NCBI RefSeq assembly: GCF_004745635.1
Contig: NZ_SRLB01000042.1
Coordinates: 1 to 50,373 of the forward strand
Direction of reading: 5' to 3'
Source: Methylobacterium nonmethylotrophicum
GTDB lineage: Bacteria > Pseudomonadota > Alphaproteobacteria > Rhizobiales > Beijerinckiaceae
DNA length: 50,373 nucleotides
The notes beneath the pieces were generated by a model. That model was not told where the DNA came from. It ran no database searches and was given only the letters and a program-made list of their open reading frames with translations. Both the position numbers and the translations under genes were made by a program. Positions 8,076 to 16,733 of this stretch are shown here, one piece after another. Positions within the stretch are counted from its first letter, which is position 1. Every line of letters starts with the position of its first letter.

Positions 8076-9002
8076 TCACTCGGGCAGCACCGCGCCGGTC
8101 TGGGATACGATGCGGCCGTAATGCTCGGGTCGGCGGTGGCGGGCGAAGTCGAAGATCGTCTCCTTGCCGAACCGGGTCTCGTCGAGGTCGCACGGGACGA
8201 CGATCACCCCGTCGGCCTCGCCGGGGAGTTCCGCCACGATCTTCCCGTTGGGATCGCAGATCAGGGTGCCGCCCATCAGCGGATGGCCGTCCTCGTCGCC
8301 GGCCTTGGCCACCGCCACCACCCAGGTGGCGTTCTGGTAGGCGCCGGCCTGGACCGAGAGCCGGTGGTGGAAGAGGCGGTCCTCCAGGCCTTCGGCGCCG
8401 CGCTGCGCGTTCACCGAGGGGGTGTTGAAGCCGAGCACCACCATCTCGACGCCCTGCAGGCCCATGACCCGGTAGGTCTCGGGCCAGCGCCGGTCGTTGC
8501 AGATGCACATGCCGAGGATCCCGCCGAGCATCCGCCAGACCGGGAAGCCGAGGTCGCCGGGCTCGAAGTAGCGCTTCTCGAGGTGCTGGTGCGAGCGCGC
8601 GGGGTCGAACTCGTCATGGCCGGGAAGGTGGACCTTGCGGTACTTCCCGACGATCGTTCCGTCGCGGTCGACCAGGATCGAGGTGTTGAAGTGCCGGCCC
8701 TCGGGGGTGAGTTCCGCATAGCCGAACGAGAGCGCCATGCCGTGCTGTCGCGCCCGGGCGAAGAGCGGGGCGGTGGCCGGCCCCGGCATCTCGCGCTCGA
8801 ACCAGTGGTCGGCCTCGGCCCGGTCCGCGTGGTACCAACGCGGGAAGAAGGTGGTGAGCGCGAGTTCCGGATAGACGATCAGGTCGGCGTCCTGGCGTTT
8901 CGCCTCGTCCATCAGGGCGATCATGCGGGCGACGACGCTGTCGCGGTCCTCGGCCTTCTGGATCGGCCCGAGCTGGGCGGCGGCGGTACGGATCACGCGC
9001 AT
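8076..9002 (-). CDS. N-carbamoyl-D-amino acid hydrolase (D-carbamoylase)
   Basis: A nitrilase-superfamily enzyme of 308 residues that hydrolyses N-carbamoyl-D-amino acids to D-amino acids, CO2 and ammonia, the last step of the hydantoinase pathway. The Glu-Lys-Cys triad is E46 (YPELALTTFFPRW), K123 (KYRKVHLPG) and C168 (CICNDRRWPE), matching E47, K127 and C172 of the Agrobacterium enzyme. Long stretches such as LEKRYFEPGDLGFPV also match that enzyme from memory, which makes this assignment more specific than nitrilase alone. Length agrees with the family (about 304). The start at 9002 opens directly on the conserved first strand; its ribosome site is weak. Confidence 0.92.
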   Translation of the reverse strand: MRVIRTAAAQLGPIQKAEDRDSVVARMIALMDEAKRQDADLIVYPELALTTFFPRWYHADRAEADHWFEREMPGPATAPLFARARQHGMALSFGYAELTPEGRHFNTSILVDRDGTIVGKYRKVHLPGHDEFDPARSHQHLEKRYFEPGDLGFPVWRMLGGILGMCICNDRRWPETYRVMGLQGVEMVVLGFNTPSVNAQRGAEGLEDRLFHHRLSVQAGAYQNATWVVAVAKAGDEDGHPLMGGTLICDPNGKIVAELPGEADGVIVVPCDLDETRFGKETIFDFARHRRPEHYGRIVSQTGAVLPE

Positions 9003-9075
9003 CGGAGATGTCCCACTGACTGTATTCGACGTGACAAACTGCGCCTTGCCTCTGTGAACAGGACGCTTGTCCACT

Positions 9076-9222
9076 CCACGACCTCATCCTGAGGTGCCCG
9101 CAAAGCGGGCCTCGAAGGAGGGCTCCAGGAGTCTGTGCGATACTTGGAGCCCCCCTTCGAGGCCCAGCGATCTTCGATCGCGTGCGATCTCCGATCGCCA
9201 GCACCTCAGGATGAGGTCGTGG
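9076..9222. repeat. Intergenic palindromic repeat, copy 1 (CTCATCCTGAGG family)
   Basis: Perfect 22-base outer arms (9076-9097 and 9201-9222) enclose a second inverted pair (about 9110-9121 and 9156-9172) around GCCTCGAAGGAGGGCTCC. A second member of the same family lies at 42051-42181. The element is between the D-carbamoylase and ABC transporter genes, about 25 bases before the transporter stop. Such elements are, from memory, common in Methylobacterium and Bradyrhizobium genomes. Confidence 0.75.
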
Positions 9223-9247
9223 GTTGGAGGGAAGGAATCCGGAGGCC

Positions 9248-10912
9248 TCACGCCGCCGGCTCCGCGGCCGCGAGCCCCCGCGGCGCGCCCGGCCGGAAAT
9301 GCGGGATCGCCGCCAGCAAGTCCCGGGTGTAGGCGGTGCGCGGCGCCCGGAAGAGGTCGCGGCTGACGCCCTCCTCGACCACCCGCCCGCCCTGCAGCAC
9401 GATCGTGCGCTCGCACATCATCCGCACCACGTTGAGGTCGTGGCTCACGAACAGGAAGGCGAGGCCGTCCTCGCGGCGCAGGTCGTCGAGGAGGCGAAGG
9501 ACCCCGGCCTGGACCGAGACGTCGAGGGCCGCGGTCGGCTCGTCGAGCACCAGGAGCCGGGGCTTCACGGCGATCGCCCGGGCGATGCCGATGCGGGCCT
9601 TCTGGCCGCCGGAGAGCTGGTGCGGGAACCGGTCGAGGAGAGACGCCGGGAGGCCGGCCCGCTCGGCGCTCTCGATCACCCGCAGCCGCAGAGCCTCGCC
9701 GCGGAGCGGCGTCAGGCGCTTCAGCGGATGGGCGATGCAGTCGAAGGCCGAGAAGCGCGGGTTGAGGCTGTCGGTCGGGTCCTGGAAGACGATCTGGATC
9801 GCGCGCCGGTGGGGCGAGCGGTGGAAGTCGCGCGCCGGGATCGTGCCGATCGACTCGCCGTCGAACAGGATGCTCCCGGCGCTCGCATCGAGGAGGCGGC
9901 AGATCATCCGCGAGGTCGTGCTCTTGCCCGAGCCCGATTCGCCGACGAGGCCGAGGCTCTCGCCCTCCCGCAAGGCGAAGGACACGTCCTCGACCGCCAT
10001 GGCGCCCCCGAACGCCTTGCCCAGTCCCTGCACCTCGAGAAGGGGCGGCGTGCCGGGGGGCGGCGCCGGGCGGGGCGCGGAGGGCGGCCGGCCGCCCTCC
10101 GGCGCCAGGTCGGCAAGCGTCGAGGTCGGGGTCGGCGAGGCGGCGACGAGGCGCTTGGTGTAGGGGTGGCGGGGGGACGAGAACAGCGTGCCCGGCTCGC
10201 CCTCCTCGACGAGGCGGCCCTGCTCCATCACGGCGATGCGGCCGCAATACTGGGCGGCCAGGCCGAGGTCGTGGGTGATCAGGATCATCGCCATGCCGCG
10301 CTCGGCGGTGAGCCGGGCGACGAGGTCCATCACGGTCTTCTGGGTCGTCACGTCGAGGCCGGTGGTCGGCTCGTCGGCGATGAGGAGCGCCGGGCGGCAG
10401 GCCAGCGCCAGGGCGATCATCACCCGCTGGCACATCCCGCCGGAGAGCTCGTGCGGGTAGGCGTCGAGGCGCCGCGCCGCGTCGCGGATGCGCACCGCCT
10501 CCAGGCTCTCGAGCGCCCGCTCCCGCGCCTGGCCCTTCGGCAGGCCGCCGGCCGTCAGCACGTCGGCGAGCTGGCGGCCGATGGTGCGGATCGGGTTGAG
10601 GGCGGCCCTCGGGTTCTGGAAGATCATGCCGATGGCCGACCCGTGCGCCGCCCGCAGGTCCGCTGCCGAGAGCCGGGTGACGTCCTGGCCGCGGAAGCGC
10701 ACCCGGCCGCCGGTGATGCGCCCGGCCCGGTCGAGGAGGCGCGCCGCCGCGAAGGCGGTGACGGACTTGCCGGAGCCCGATTCGCCGACGAGGCCCAGGC
10801 TCTCGCCCGGCGCCACCGCGAGGGAGACGCCGCGCAGGGCCTCGACCGGGCCGCGGCGGGTCGCGAAGGTGACCCGGAGATCCTCGATCGACAGCAGGGG
10901 GGAGGGCTGCAT
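9248..10912 (-). CDS. Dipeptide/oligopeptide-type ABC transporter, fused double ATPase (DppD-DppF)
   Basis: A cytoplasmic ATPase of 554 residues carrying two complete ABC domains in one chain. Domain 1 has Walker A GESGSGKS (residues 43-50) and signature LSGGM; domain 2, starting near residue 300 after a Pro-rich linker, has GESGSGKST and LSGGQ. Both have the peptide/nickel-type C-terminal extension (HPYTKRL in the first). Such fused DppDF proteins power family 5 importers. The start codon at 10912 shares one base with the permease stop (TGATG), so translation is coupled. The operon supplies a full importer, and its position beside D-carbamoylase suggests hydantoins, carbamoyl amino acids or peptides as cargo. 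Confidence 0.92.
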   Translation of the reverse strand: MQPSPLLSIEDLRVTFATRRGPVEALRGVSLAVAPGESLGLVGESGSGKSVTAFAAARLLDRAGRITGGRVRFRGQDVTRLSAADLRAAHGSAIGMIFQNPRAALNPIRTIGRQLADVLTAGGLPKGQARERALESLEAVRIRDAARRLDAYPHELSGGMCQRVMIALALACRPALLIADEPTTGLDVTTQKTVMDLVARLTAERGMAMILITHDLGLAAQYCGRIAVMEQGRLVEEGEPGTLFSSPRHPYTKRLVAASPTPTSTLADLAPEGGRPPSAPRPAPPPGTPPLLEVQGLGKAFGGAMAVEDVSFALREGESLGLVGESGSGKSTTSRMICRLLDASAGSILFDGESIGTIPARDFHRSPHRRAIQIVFQDPTDSLNPRFSAFDCIAHPLKRLTPLRGEALRLRVIESAERAGLPASLLDRFPHQLSGGQKARIGIARAIAVKPRLLVLDEPTAALDVSVQAGVLRLLDDLRREDGLAFLFVSHDLNVVRMMCERTIVLQGGRVVEEGVSRDLFRAPRTAYTRDLLAAIPHFRPGAPRGLAAAEPAA

Positions 10913-11787
10913 CAGGTCCGCATCCGGGGATCGAGGATGTCGCGCAACCCGTCGCCGAGCAGGTTGAAGCACAGAACCGCCAGCATCAGGGCGAGGCCCG
11001 GGAAGGCGACGAGCCACCACTTGCCGGTGGTGATGAAGCGCGCGCCTTCGGCGACGAGAATCCCCCATTCCGGCGTCGGCGGGCGCACGCCGAGGCCGAT
11101 GAAGGAGAGGCCGGCGGCATTGAGGATCGCCCAGCCGAGGTTGAGCGAGATCTGCACCGCCATGGCGGGCAGGACGTTGGGGAGGAGGAAGCGCAGGACC
11201 ACCGCGAGATGGCCCTCGCCCCCGGCCCGCGCCGCCTCGACGTAGCCGGCGTCGCGCCGCACGTTCACCTCGGCCCGGGCGAAGCGGATGTAGAACGGCA
11301 GGTTGATGATCGCGGTGGCGATGACGATGTTCTCGACCCGGTTGCCCAGAGCCGCCACCAGGGCCATCGCCAGCACGAAGAGCGGGAAGGCCATCAGCAC
11401 GTCGACGAGGCGCCCGACCACCCGGTCGAGCCGGCCGCCGGCATAGCCGCTCACCCCCCCGATCACCGCGCCGAGGATGAAGGACAGGCTGACCGCCGAG
11501 AGCGCGATGGCGAGATCGAGCCGCGTCGCCGCGATGATGCGGCTGAGCACGTCGCGGCCGAGCTGGTCGGTGCCGGCCCAGTGCGCGGCGCTCGGCGGCT
11601 GCAGCGCCACCGTCACGTCGGAGGCGACGGGGTCGTAGGGAACGAGCCAGGGGCTGAAGACGGCGACGAGGCAGAGCAGCGTCGCGCCGGCGGCGGCGAT
11701 CGCCGTGAGCGGGTTCTCGCGCAGGACGTAGCCTGCATGGCGCAAGGTGCTGGGCGGGGGGCTGAGGGCAGGGGTGACGGCGTTCAT
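10912..11787 (-). CDS. ABC transporter permease, DppC type
   Basis: An inner-membrane permease of 291 residues with about six transmembrane helices. An N-terminal OppC-like segment ends near VPYDP. A periplasmic stretch holds GTDQLGRDVLSRII, highly typical of DppC/OppC permeases. The cytoplasmic EAA loop (YVEAARAGGEGHLAVVLR, near residue 185) contacts the ATPase. The gene starts 5 bases after the DppB-type gene ends and overlaps the ATPase start by one base, so all are co-transcribed. Confidence 0.92.
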   Translation of the reverse strand: MNAVTPALSPPPSTLRHAGYVLRENPLTAIAAAGATLLCLVAVFSPWLVPYDPVASDVTVALQPPSAAHWAGTDQLGRDVLSRIIAATRLDLAIALSAVSLSFILGAVIGGVSGYAGGRLDRVVGRLVDVLMAFPLFVLAMALVAALGNRVENIVIATAIINLPFYIRFARAEVNVRRDAGYVEAARAGGEGHLAVVLRFLLPNVLPAMAVQISLNLGWAILNAAGLSFIGLGVRPPTPEWGILVAEGARFITTGKWWLVAFPGLALMLAVLCFNLLGDGLRDILDPRMRT

Positions 11788-11792
11788 CGCGG

Positions 11793-12824
11793 CTACTCGA
11801 TCGAGACGCGCGGGTCGGCGAGGCCGTAGAGCACATCGACCGTGAGGTTCACGATGACGAACAGGCTCGCCATCAGGAGCACGAAGCCCTGGACCGGCGC
11901 GTAGTCCGAGGCGAGCAGCGCGTCGAGGGCGTAGGAGGCGACCCCAGGCCAGGAAAACACCTTCTCCACCAGCACGTTGGCCCCGAGCATGGTGGAGAAG
12001 ACGATGCCCGCGATGGTGAGGACCGGCAGGATCGCGTTGCGCAGCGCATAAGTGACGATCACCCGCCGGCGCGGCAGGCCGAGGGAGCGGGCGGTCCGGA
12101 TGAAGTCGCTGCCGAGCACGCTCAGCATCGCCGCCCGGGTGATGCGGGCGAGCGGCGCCAGCACGAACAGCGCCATGGTGAGCGCCGGCAGCACGAGCTG
12201 GCCGGCCGCCGCGCGCCAGCCCTCCCCATCGCCGACGAGGAGGAAGTCGATCAGCAGGAAGCCGGTGATGTCCGGCGGGCTCGCCGCGAAGACGTCGACG
12301 CGGCCGGTCGGATCGGGCGCGACGCCGAGCAGGTAGTAGAACACGTAGATCAGCAGCAGGCCCGACACGAAGGTCGGGACGCAGACCCCGAGCGCACACA
12401 GGAAGCGCACGGCGTGGTCGACGAGCGAGCCGGGCCGGAGCGCCGCCGCGATCCCGAGGGGGATCGCCAGCAGGAGGGCGATGAGGAGCGCCGTGACGGT
12501 CAGTTCGAGCGAGGCCGGCAGGCGCTGGCGGAGATCCGTCAGCACCGGCTGGCCGGTCGTCATCGAGCGGCCGAGCTGCCCGCGGGCCACGTCGCCGAGG
12601 TAGCGCACCAGCTGCTCCGGCACCGGCTTGTCGAGGCCCATCTGGCGGCGGATCTCCTCGATCTCCGCCTTGCCGGCATTGGGCCCTGAGGCGAAGAACA
12701 CCGCCGGGTCGCCGGGCAGCACCCGCATCAGCAGGAAGGTGAAGACCAGGACGCCCAGGAGAGCCGGCAGCGACGACAGGAAGCGCCGCCCGGTGCGCCG
12801 GGCGATGCCGGTGGCGGAGGCCAT
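11793..12824 (-). CDS. ABC transporter permease, DppB type
   Basis: An inner-membrane permease of 343 residues. The N-terminal helix region (LPALLGVLVFTFLLMRVLPG, residues 19-38) is the DppB/OppB signature. The large periplasmic loop, further helices and the cytoplasmic EAA loop (FIRTARSLGLPRRRVIVTY, near residue 250) follow in normal order. It pairs with the DppC-type permease to form the channel. The gene lies 6 bases downstream of the binding-protein stop, consistent with one operon. Confidence 0.92.
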   Translation of the reverse strand: MASATGIARRTGRRFLSSLPALLGVLVFTFLLMRVLPGDPAVFFASGPNAGKAEIEEIRRQMGLDKPVPEQLVRYLGDVARGQLGRSMTTGQPVLTDLRQRLPASLELTVTALLIALLLAIPLGIAAALRPGSLVDHAVRFLCALGVCVPTFVSGLLLIYVFYYLLGVAPDPTGRVDVFAASPPDITGFLLIDFLLVGDGEGWRAAAGQLVLPALTMALFVLAPLARITRAAMLSVLGSDFIRTARSLGLPRRRVIVTYALRNAILPVLTIAGIVFSTMLGANVLVEKVFSWPGVASYALDALLASDYAPVQGFVLLMASLFVIVNLTVDVLYGLADPRVSIE

Positions 12825-12830
12825 CCGCGC

Positions 12831-14480
12831 CTACTTCTCTGCGGCTTTGCGCGACAGGTCGCGGTAATCGACCTGGCGGTGGAACTGGTAGGTGTAGCCC
12901 TCGACGGATTGGGCCATCACGGCGTCCTGGTTCGGCTGCCAGATCGGGATCTGCGGCATCAGGGCGAAGTGGCGCTTGTTGAGGGCGCGGGCCTCGTCGT
13001 CGTACTTCGCCGGATCGCGCTCGAACCGGGCCTTGGCGGCAAGCTCGTTGATCTCGGGATCGTCGATCGAGCTGTAGTTCCAGCGCTGGTTGCCGGTGTA
13101 GAAGTTGCGGTAGAAGTAATCCGGCGAGGGCAGCCAGGCGACGATGCCTTCGGTGAAGAACGGCAGCTTCTTCTCGCTCACTTGCGTCGACATCTGCGCG
13201 TCGGGCAGTTTCTGGATCTCGACCTTGACGCCGATCTTTTCCAGCGACTCGCGGATCAGAGCGGCCATCGGCTCGGCCGTGGCGGCCTGGCCGACATTGA
13301 AGCTGAAGGTGGTCGAGAACCCGTCCGGCAGGCCGGCCTTGGCGAGCAGCGCCTTGGCCTTGGCGAGGTCGAGGGTCACCGGCTGGGCGACGGGGAAGGC
13401 CGGCTGCGGGTCGCCCTCGCCCCAGGTCGCGCCGAAGAGCGGCTTGCCGCGGCCGAACAGGGCGGCCTTGAACATCGCGTCGTAGGGCAGGGCGTAGGCC
13501 AGCGCCTGGCGCACCTCGACCTTGTCGAAGGGCGGCATCCGCGTGTTGAAGGAGATCAGCGTCAGCGCGTTGAATTGCGGCGTGGCGATGACCTTCAGCT
13601 TGGCCCGCTCCTTGAGCGCGAGCGCGTCGTTGGCCTGCAGGTCGATGACGATGTCGGCGTCGCCCTTCTCGACGAGGTTCGCGCGGGTCGCCGGATCGGG
13701 AATGGTCTGGGCGATGATGCGCTTGAAGCCGGCGGGCTTGTCCGGCGCCGCCCCGATCCAGTCGGGGTTCCGCTTGAGGACCACCTGCTCGCCGGGCTTG
13801 AACACGTCGACGCTGTAGGCGCCGCTGCCGACGGCGTGATCCTTGAGCCAGGTCTGCGCCCAGGGATCCTCGGGCGTGGCGTGGGACTTGGCGACCTTGG
13901 AGTTGATGACGATGGCGTAGACGGTGGCGAGGTTCGGCAGGGCCAGCCGGTCGGGCTTCGGCAGCGTGACCTTGAAGGTGTGGGGATCGACCACCGTGAA
14001 CTGGTCGGGGCTGGTCAGCGAGCCGGTGAGGAGCTGCGGCCCGGCGAGCGACTTGGCCGAGACGGCGCGGTCGAGCGACCACTTCACGTCGTCGGCCGTG
14101 ACCGGGGTGCCGTCCTGGAACTTGGCGTCCTTGCGGAGAAAGAAGGTGAGGGTCAGGCCGTCGGGGCTGACCTCGTAGCGCTCGGCGAGCTCGCCGCGGA
14201 TCGAATCGAGGTCGAACACCCAGTTGTCGCCGAGCTTCTTGCGCCCGAAGCTGACGAGGCGGTCGTAGGTCGACAGGCTGATCGCGAAGGCCTCGCGGGT
14301 GGTGCCCGGCATGGTCGGGTCGAGGGTGTTGACCGCCGCGCCCGTGACGTAGCGCAGGGTCTCGGCCCGGCTCTGGGCCCGGGCCGGGCCCGTCACGACG
14401 AAGGCGGCCAAGGAGGCAGCCAAGAAGGCGGAGGCGAGCGCCGCCGCCCGTCCGCCCGTCCGAATGCTGGTCTTCGTCAC
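12831..14480 (-). CDS. ABC transporter substrate-binding protein, family 5 (DppA/OppA-like)
   Basis: A periplasmic solute-binding protein of about 549 residues. A Sec signal peptide with a basic start and an Ala-rich core ends near ARAQ (about residue 35). The mature part has the family 5 features: LRYVTGAAVNTLDP at the start, RYEVSPDGLTLTFFLRKDAKF, the hallmark DGTPVTADDVKWSLDR, and a C-terminal region ending near the dipeptide hinge. A GTG start at 14480 was chosen because GGAAGGG lies 7 bases upstream; an in-frame ATG at 14498 is the alternative and adds six residues. The ligand cannot be read from sequence, but the hydantoin genes nearby suggest an amino-acid derivative. Confidence 0.88.
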   Translation of the reverse strand: MTKTSIRTGGRAAALASAFLAASLAAFVVTGPARAQSRAETLRYVTGAAVNTLDPTMPGTTREAFAISLSTYDRLVSFGRKKLGDNWVFDLDSIRGELAERYEVSPDGLTLTFFLRKDAKFQDGTPVTADDVKWSLDRAVSAKSLAGPQLLTGSLTSPDQFTVVDPHTFKVTLPKPDRLALPNLATVYAIVINSKVAKSHATPEDPWAQTWLKDHAVGSGAYSVDVFKPGEQVVLKRNPDWIGAAPDKPAGFKRIIAQTIPDPATRANLVEKGDADIVIDLQANDALALKERAKLKVIATPQFNALTLISFNTRMPPFDKVEVRQALAYALPYDAMFKAALFGRGKPLFGATWGEGDPQPAFPVAQPVTLDLAKAKALLAKAGLPDGFSTTFSFNVGQAATAEPMAALIRESLEKIGVKVEIQKLPDAQMSTQVSEKKLPFFTEGIVAWLPSPDYFYRNFYTGNQRWNYSSIDDPEINELAAKARFERDPAKYDDEARALNKRHFALMPQIPIWQPNQDAVMAQSVEGYTYQFHRQVDYRDLSRKAAEK

Positions 14481-14588
14481 GCCGATCCCTTCCTGCATCT
14501 GGTCCGCCCGCGGCTAGCAAGGGGCGTTCCAGCAAGGCCCATTCCAGACCAGGGACGGTTCCGGGGCAAGGGCCTCGCTCGGCCCCCG

Positions 14589-15977
14589 TCAGCGCAGGAC
14601 CGCCTGAGGCACGTCGTAGGCCCGGAAATCGGCCCAGAGCCGGTCGAGGTCGGCGGTGAACAGCCCGCGGGTGATTCCGGAGACGAGGCGCGGCACCGCG
14701 GTCGTCATGGCGTTGATCGACGAGCCGGAGGGGCCGTGGCTCAGGGTCGAGGCGATGCCGAACAGGTGGATGTCCTGGATCCACGGCGTCAGGCCCGGCT
14801 CGCGCTCGGCGAGCGCGTAGTCGTCGCCGAGATACGGATAGGCCGACAGCCGCGCGTCGCGCTCCTCGGGCGGCGGCGTGTAGCGGTCGCCCCAGGTGGC
14901 GATGTTGTGGGCAAACGCTAACAATTCGGGCCGCGCCGTGTAGTCGATGACGATTCCGGTGGCGGCGATGACGAAATCGGCGGCGATCGCGCCCCGCGGC
15001 GTGTCGAGGGCGACCGCGCCGTCGCGCATCCGGGCGGCGCGGATGGGCGCGCCGGGCCGGAAGTGAAAGTTCGGATGGCGGGCGCAGCGGTCCCATGTCG
15101 CCTGCGGAAAACCCTCGCGCAGGCCCATCACGGCGCTCATGAAGCGCCAGCGCCAGGCGTCGTCGAGGTCGCCGAGATGGCGCAGGAAGCCCGCGAAGGT
15201 GAGCCAGCGATAGGGCTGCACCACCTGCGCCTCGGGGCGCCGGCACAGCAGCGTGACCTCGGCGGCGCCGGCCTCCAGCGCCGTCGCCGCATTGTCGAAG
15301 GCCGAGGCGCCGGCGCCGATCACGGCGACGCGCTTCCCCGCCAGACCCGCGAAATCGACCGCGTCGTCGGTGCGGGCGACGCGGTCGGCCGGCAGGTCGG
15401 CCAGCGCCTCCGGCAGGGCCCAGCGCCCGGCCCCCTCCTGGCCGGTGGCGAGCACGACCTTGCGGGCGTGGCGCACCGTGCCGTCCGCCGCCGCGACGGC
15501 GAGGAGCCCGCCCGCCGGGGCGATGCCGGTGACCGTCACCTCGTTGAGAACGGGCACGCCCGTCGCGTCCCGCACGAAGGCCAGGTAGGCCGCCCAGTCC
15601 TCCCGCGGGATCAGGTCGAGGGCCTCCCAGCTCGCGGCGCCGTAGCGGGCCTCGTGCCAGGACTGGTAGGTCAGGGCCGGCAGGCCGAGATCGGGCCCGG
15701 TGAAGTCCTTCGGGCTGCGCAGGGTGCGCATCCGGGCATAGGTGAGCCAGGGGCCCTCCAGCCCCGCCGGCGCCCGGTCGAGCACCAGGATGTTGGTGAC
15801 CTGGGCGCGCATCAGCCCGAAGGCGACCGCCAGGCCCGACTGCCCGGCCCCGACCACGATCACGTCGTAGGCAGGGTTTCCGTCAGGGCCGGGCCGGGGC
15901 GTGAGCCAGGGCGCGCGGGGATGGGCGGTGCGGGCGATCTCGTCGCGGACGCGGGCGTGGAGGGCGTCGAGGGACAT
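14589..15977 (-). CDS. FAD-dependent NAD(P)-binding oxidoreductase (flavin monooxygenase-like)
   Basis: A flavoprotein of 462 residues with two dinucleotide-binding folds: an FAD site VVGAGQSGLA (residues 41-50) and an NAD(P) site VIGAGASA (219-226). The ATG motif typical of such enzymes occurs at VLATGQ and again at VIAATGIVIDY. This resembles FMO/Baeyer-Villiger or lysine-N-hydroxylase-like enzymes, which oxygenate an amine, sulfur or ketone, but the classic FMO fingerprint (FxGxxxHxxxF/Y) is not evident. The ATG at 15977 has AAGGA 7 bases upstream. It follows the SDR gene by 9 bases and precedes the binding protein by 108, forming the front of a transporter operon. Substrate unknown. Confidence 0.8.
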   Translation of the reverse strand: MSLDALHARVRDEIARTAHPRAPWLTPRPGPDGNPAYDVIVVGAGQSGLAVAFGLMRAQVTNILVLDRAPAGLEGPWLTYARMRTLRSPKDFTGPDLGLPALTYQSWHEARYGAASWEALDLIPREDWAAYLAFVRDATGVPVLNEVTVTGIAPAGGLLAVAAADGTVRHARKVVLATGQEGAGRWALPEALADLPADRVARTDDAVDFAGLAGKRVAVIGAGASAFDNAATALEAGAAEVTLLCRRPEAQVVQPYRWLTFAGFLRHLGDLDDAWRWRFMSAVMGLREGFPQATWDRCARHPNFHFRPGAPIRAARMRDGAVALDTPRGAIAADFVIAATGIVIDYTARPELLAFAHNIATWGDRYTPPPEERDARLSAYPYLGDDYALAEREPGLTPWIQDIHLFGIASTLSHGPSGSSINAMTTAVPRLVSGITRGLFTADLDRLWADFRAYDVPQAVLR

Positions 15978-15986
15978 CACGATCCT

Positions 15987-16733
15987 TCAGGCCGAGAGCC
16001 AGCCGCCCTCCACCGGCAGGGCCGCGCCGGTGGTGAAGGAGGCGGCGTCGCTCGCGAGGTAGAGGATGGCGCGGGCGACCTCCTCCGGCTGCCCGAGGCG
16101 CTTCATCGCGTGGCGGGCCTGGGAGGCGGCGCGGGCGGCCGCCGGGTCGGCGGCGCGCTTGAAGCTGCGGGCCAGAAGCGGCGTCTCGATCGCGCCCGGC
16201 ACCACGGCGTTGACGCGGATGCGATCGCCCGCAAAGTCGAGCGCCATGGTGCGGGTGAGGCTGAGCACCGCGCCCTTGGCGGCGATGTAGGCGCTGTTGC
16301 CCCGCCCGCCGGCGAGCGCCAGCTGCGAGGCAATCGTGACGATCGACCCGCCGCCGCGGGCCCGCATCGACGGCACCGCCTCGCGCGCCCAGAGCCAGGT
16401 GCCGCCGACATGGGCGCGAAACACCGCGTCCCAGTCGGACGGGGAGGTGGTCTCGACGGTGCCGCCGACCGAGAAGCCCGCCGCCGTCACCAGCACGTCG
16501 ATGCCGCCGAAGGCGTCCACGATCGCCGCGGCGTCCGCCGCGACCGCCTCGGGCGCGCCGACATCCGAGACGCGGGCAAGGCCTTCCGTCTCCGCCGCCA
16601 CCGCCCCGGCCGCCGGGCCGTCGCGGTCGATCACCGCCACCCGGGCGCCGGCCTCGGCGAGGAGCCGCGCCGTCGCGGCGCCGATCCCCGAGCCGCCCCC
16701 CGTCACCACCGCCACCTTGCCGTCGAGCCTCAC
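15987..16733 (-). CDS. Classical SDR family oxidoreductase
   Basis: A cytoplasmic dehydrogenase of 248 residues with TGGGSGIG (residues 11-18), catalytic S136, Y149 and K153 (YIAAK), and the usual C-terminal GxxxxVEGG motif. The structural NNAG motif appears as TAAG (83-86), a tolerated variant. A GTG start at 16733 is preferred: GGGAGG lies 7 bases upstream, the Rossmann strand starts immediately, and it overlaps the stop of the upstream epimerase-like gene by 4 bases (GTGA). An open frame continues upstream but belongs to the epimerase region in another frame. It probably acts with the neighbouring epimerase-like and flavin enzymes on one small-molecule substrate. Confidence 0.88.
   Translation of the reverse strand: MRLDGKVAVVTGGGSGIGAATARLLAEAGARVAVIDRDGPAAGAVAAETEGLARVSDVGAPEAVAADAAAIVDAFGGIDVLVTAAGFSVGGTVETTSPSDWDAVFRAHVGGTWLWAREAVPSMRARGGGSIVTIASQLALAGGRGNSAYIAAKGAVLSLTRTMALDFAGDRIRVNAVVPGAIETPLLARSFKRAADPAAARAASQARHAMKRLGQPEEVARAILYLASDAASFTTGAALPVEGGWLSA

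Noticed and set aside
12879..14921. Long plus-strand open frame (680 codons) opposite the binding-protein gene
   Set aside because: It is antisense to a well-supported family 5 binding protein; composition is typical of G+C-rich shadow frames, with no domain or ribosome site.
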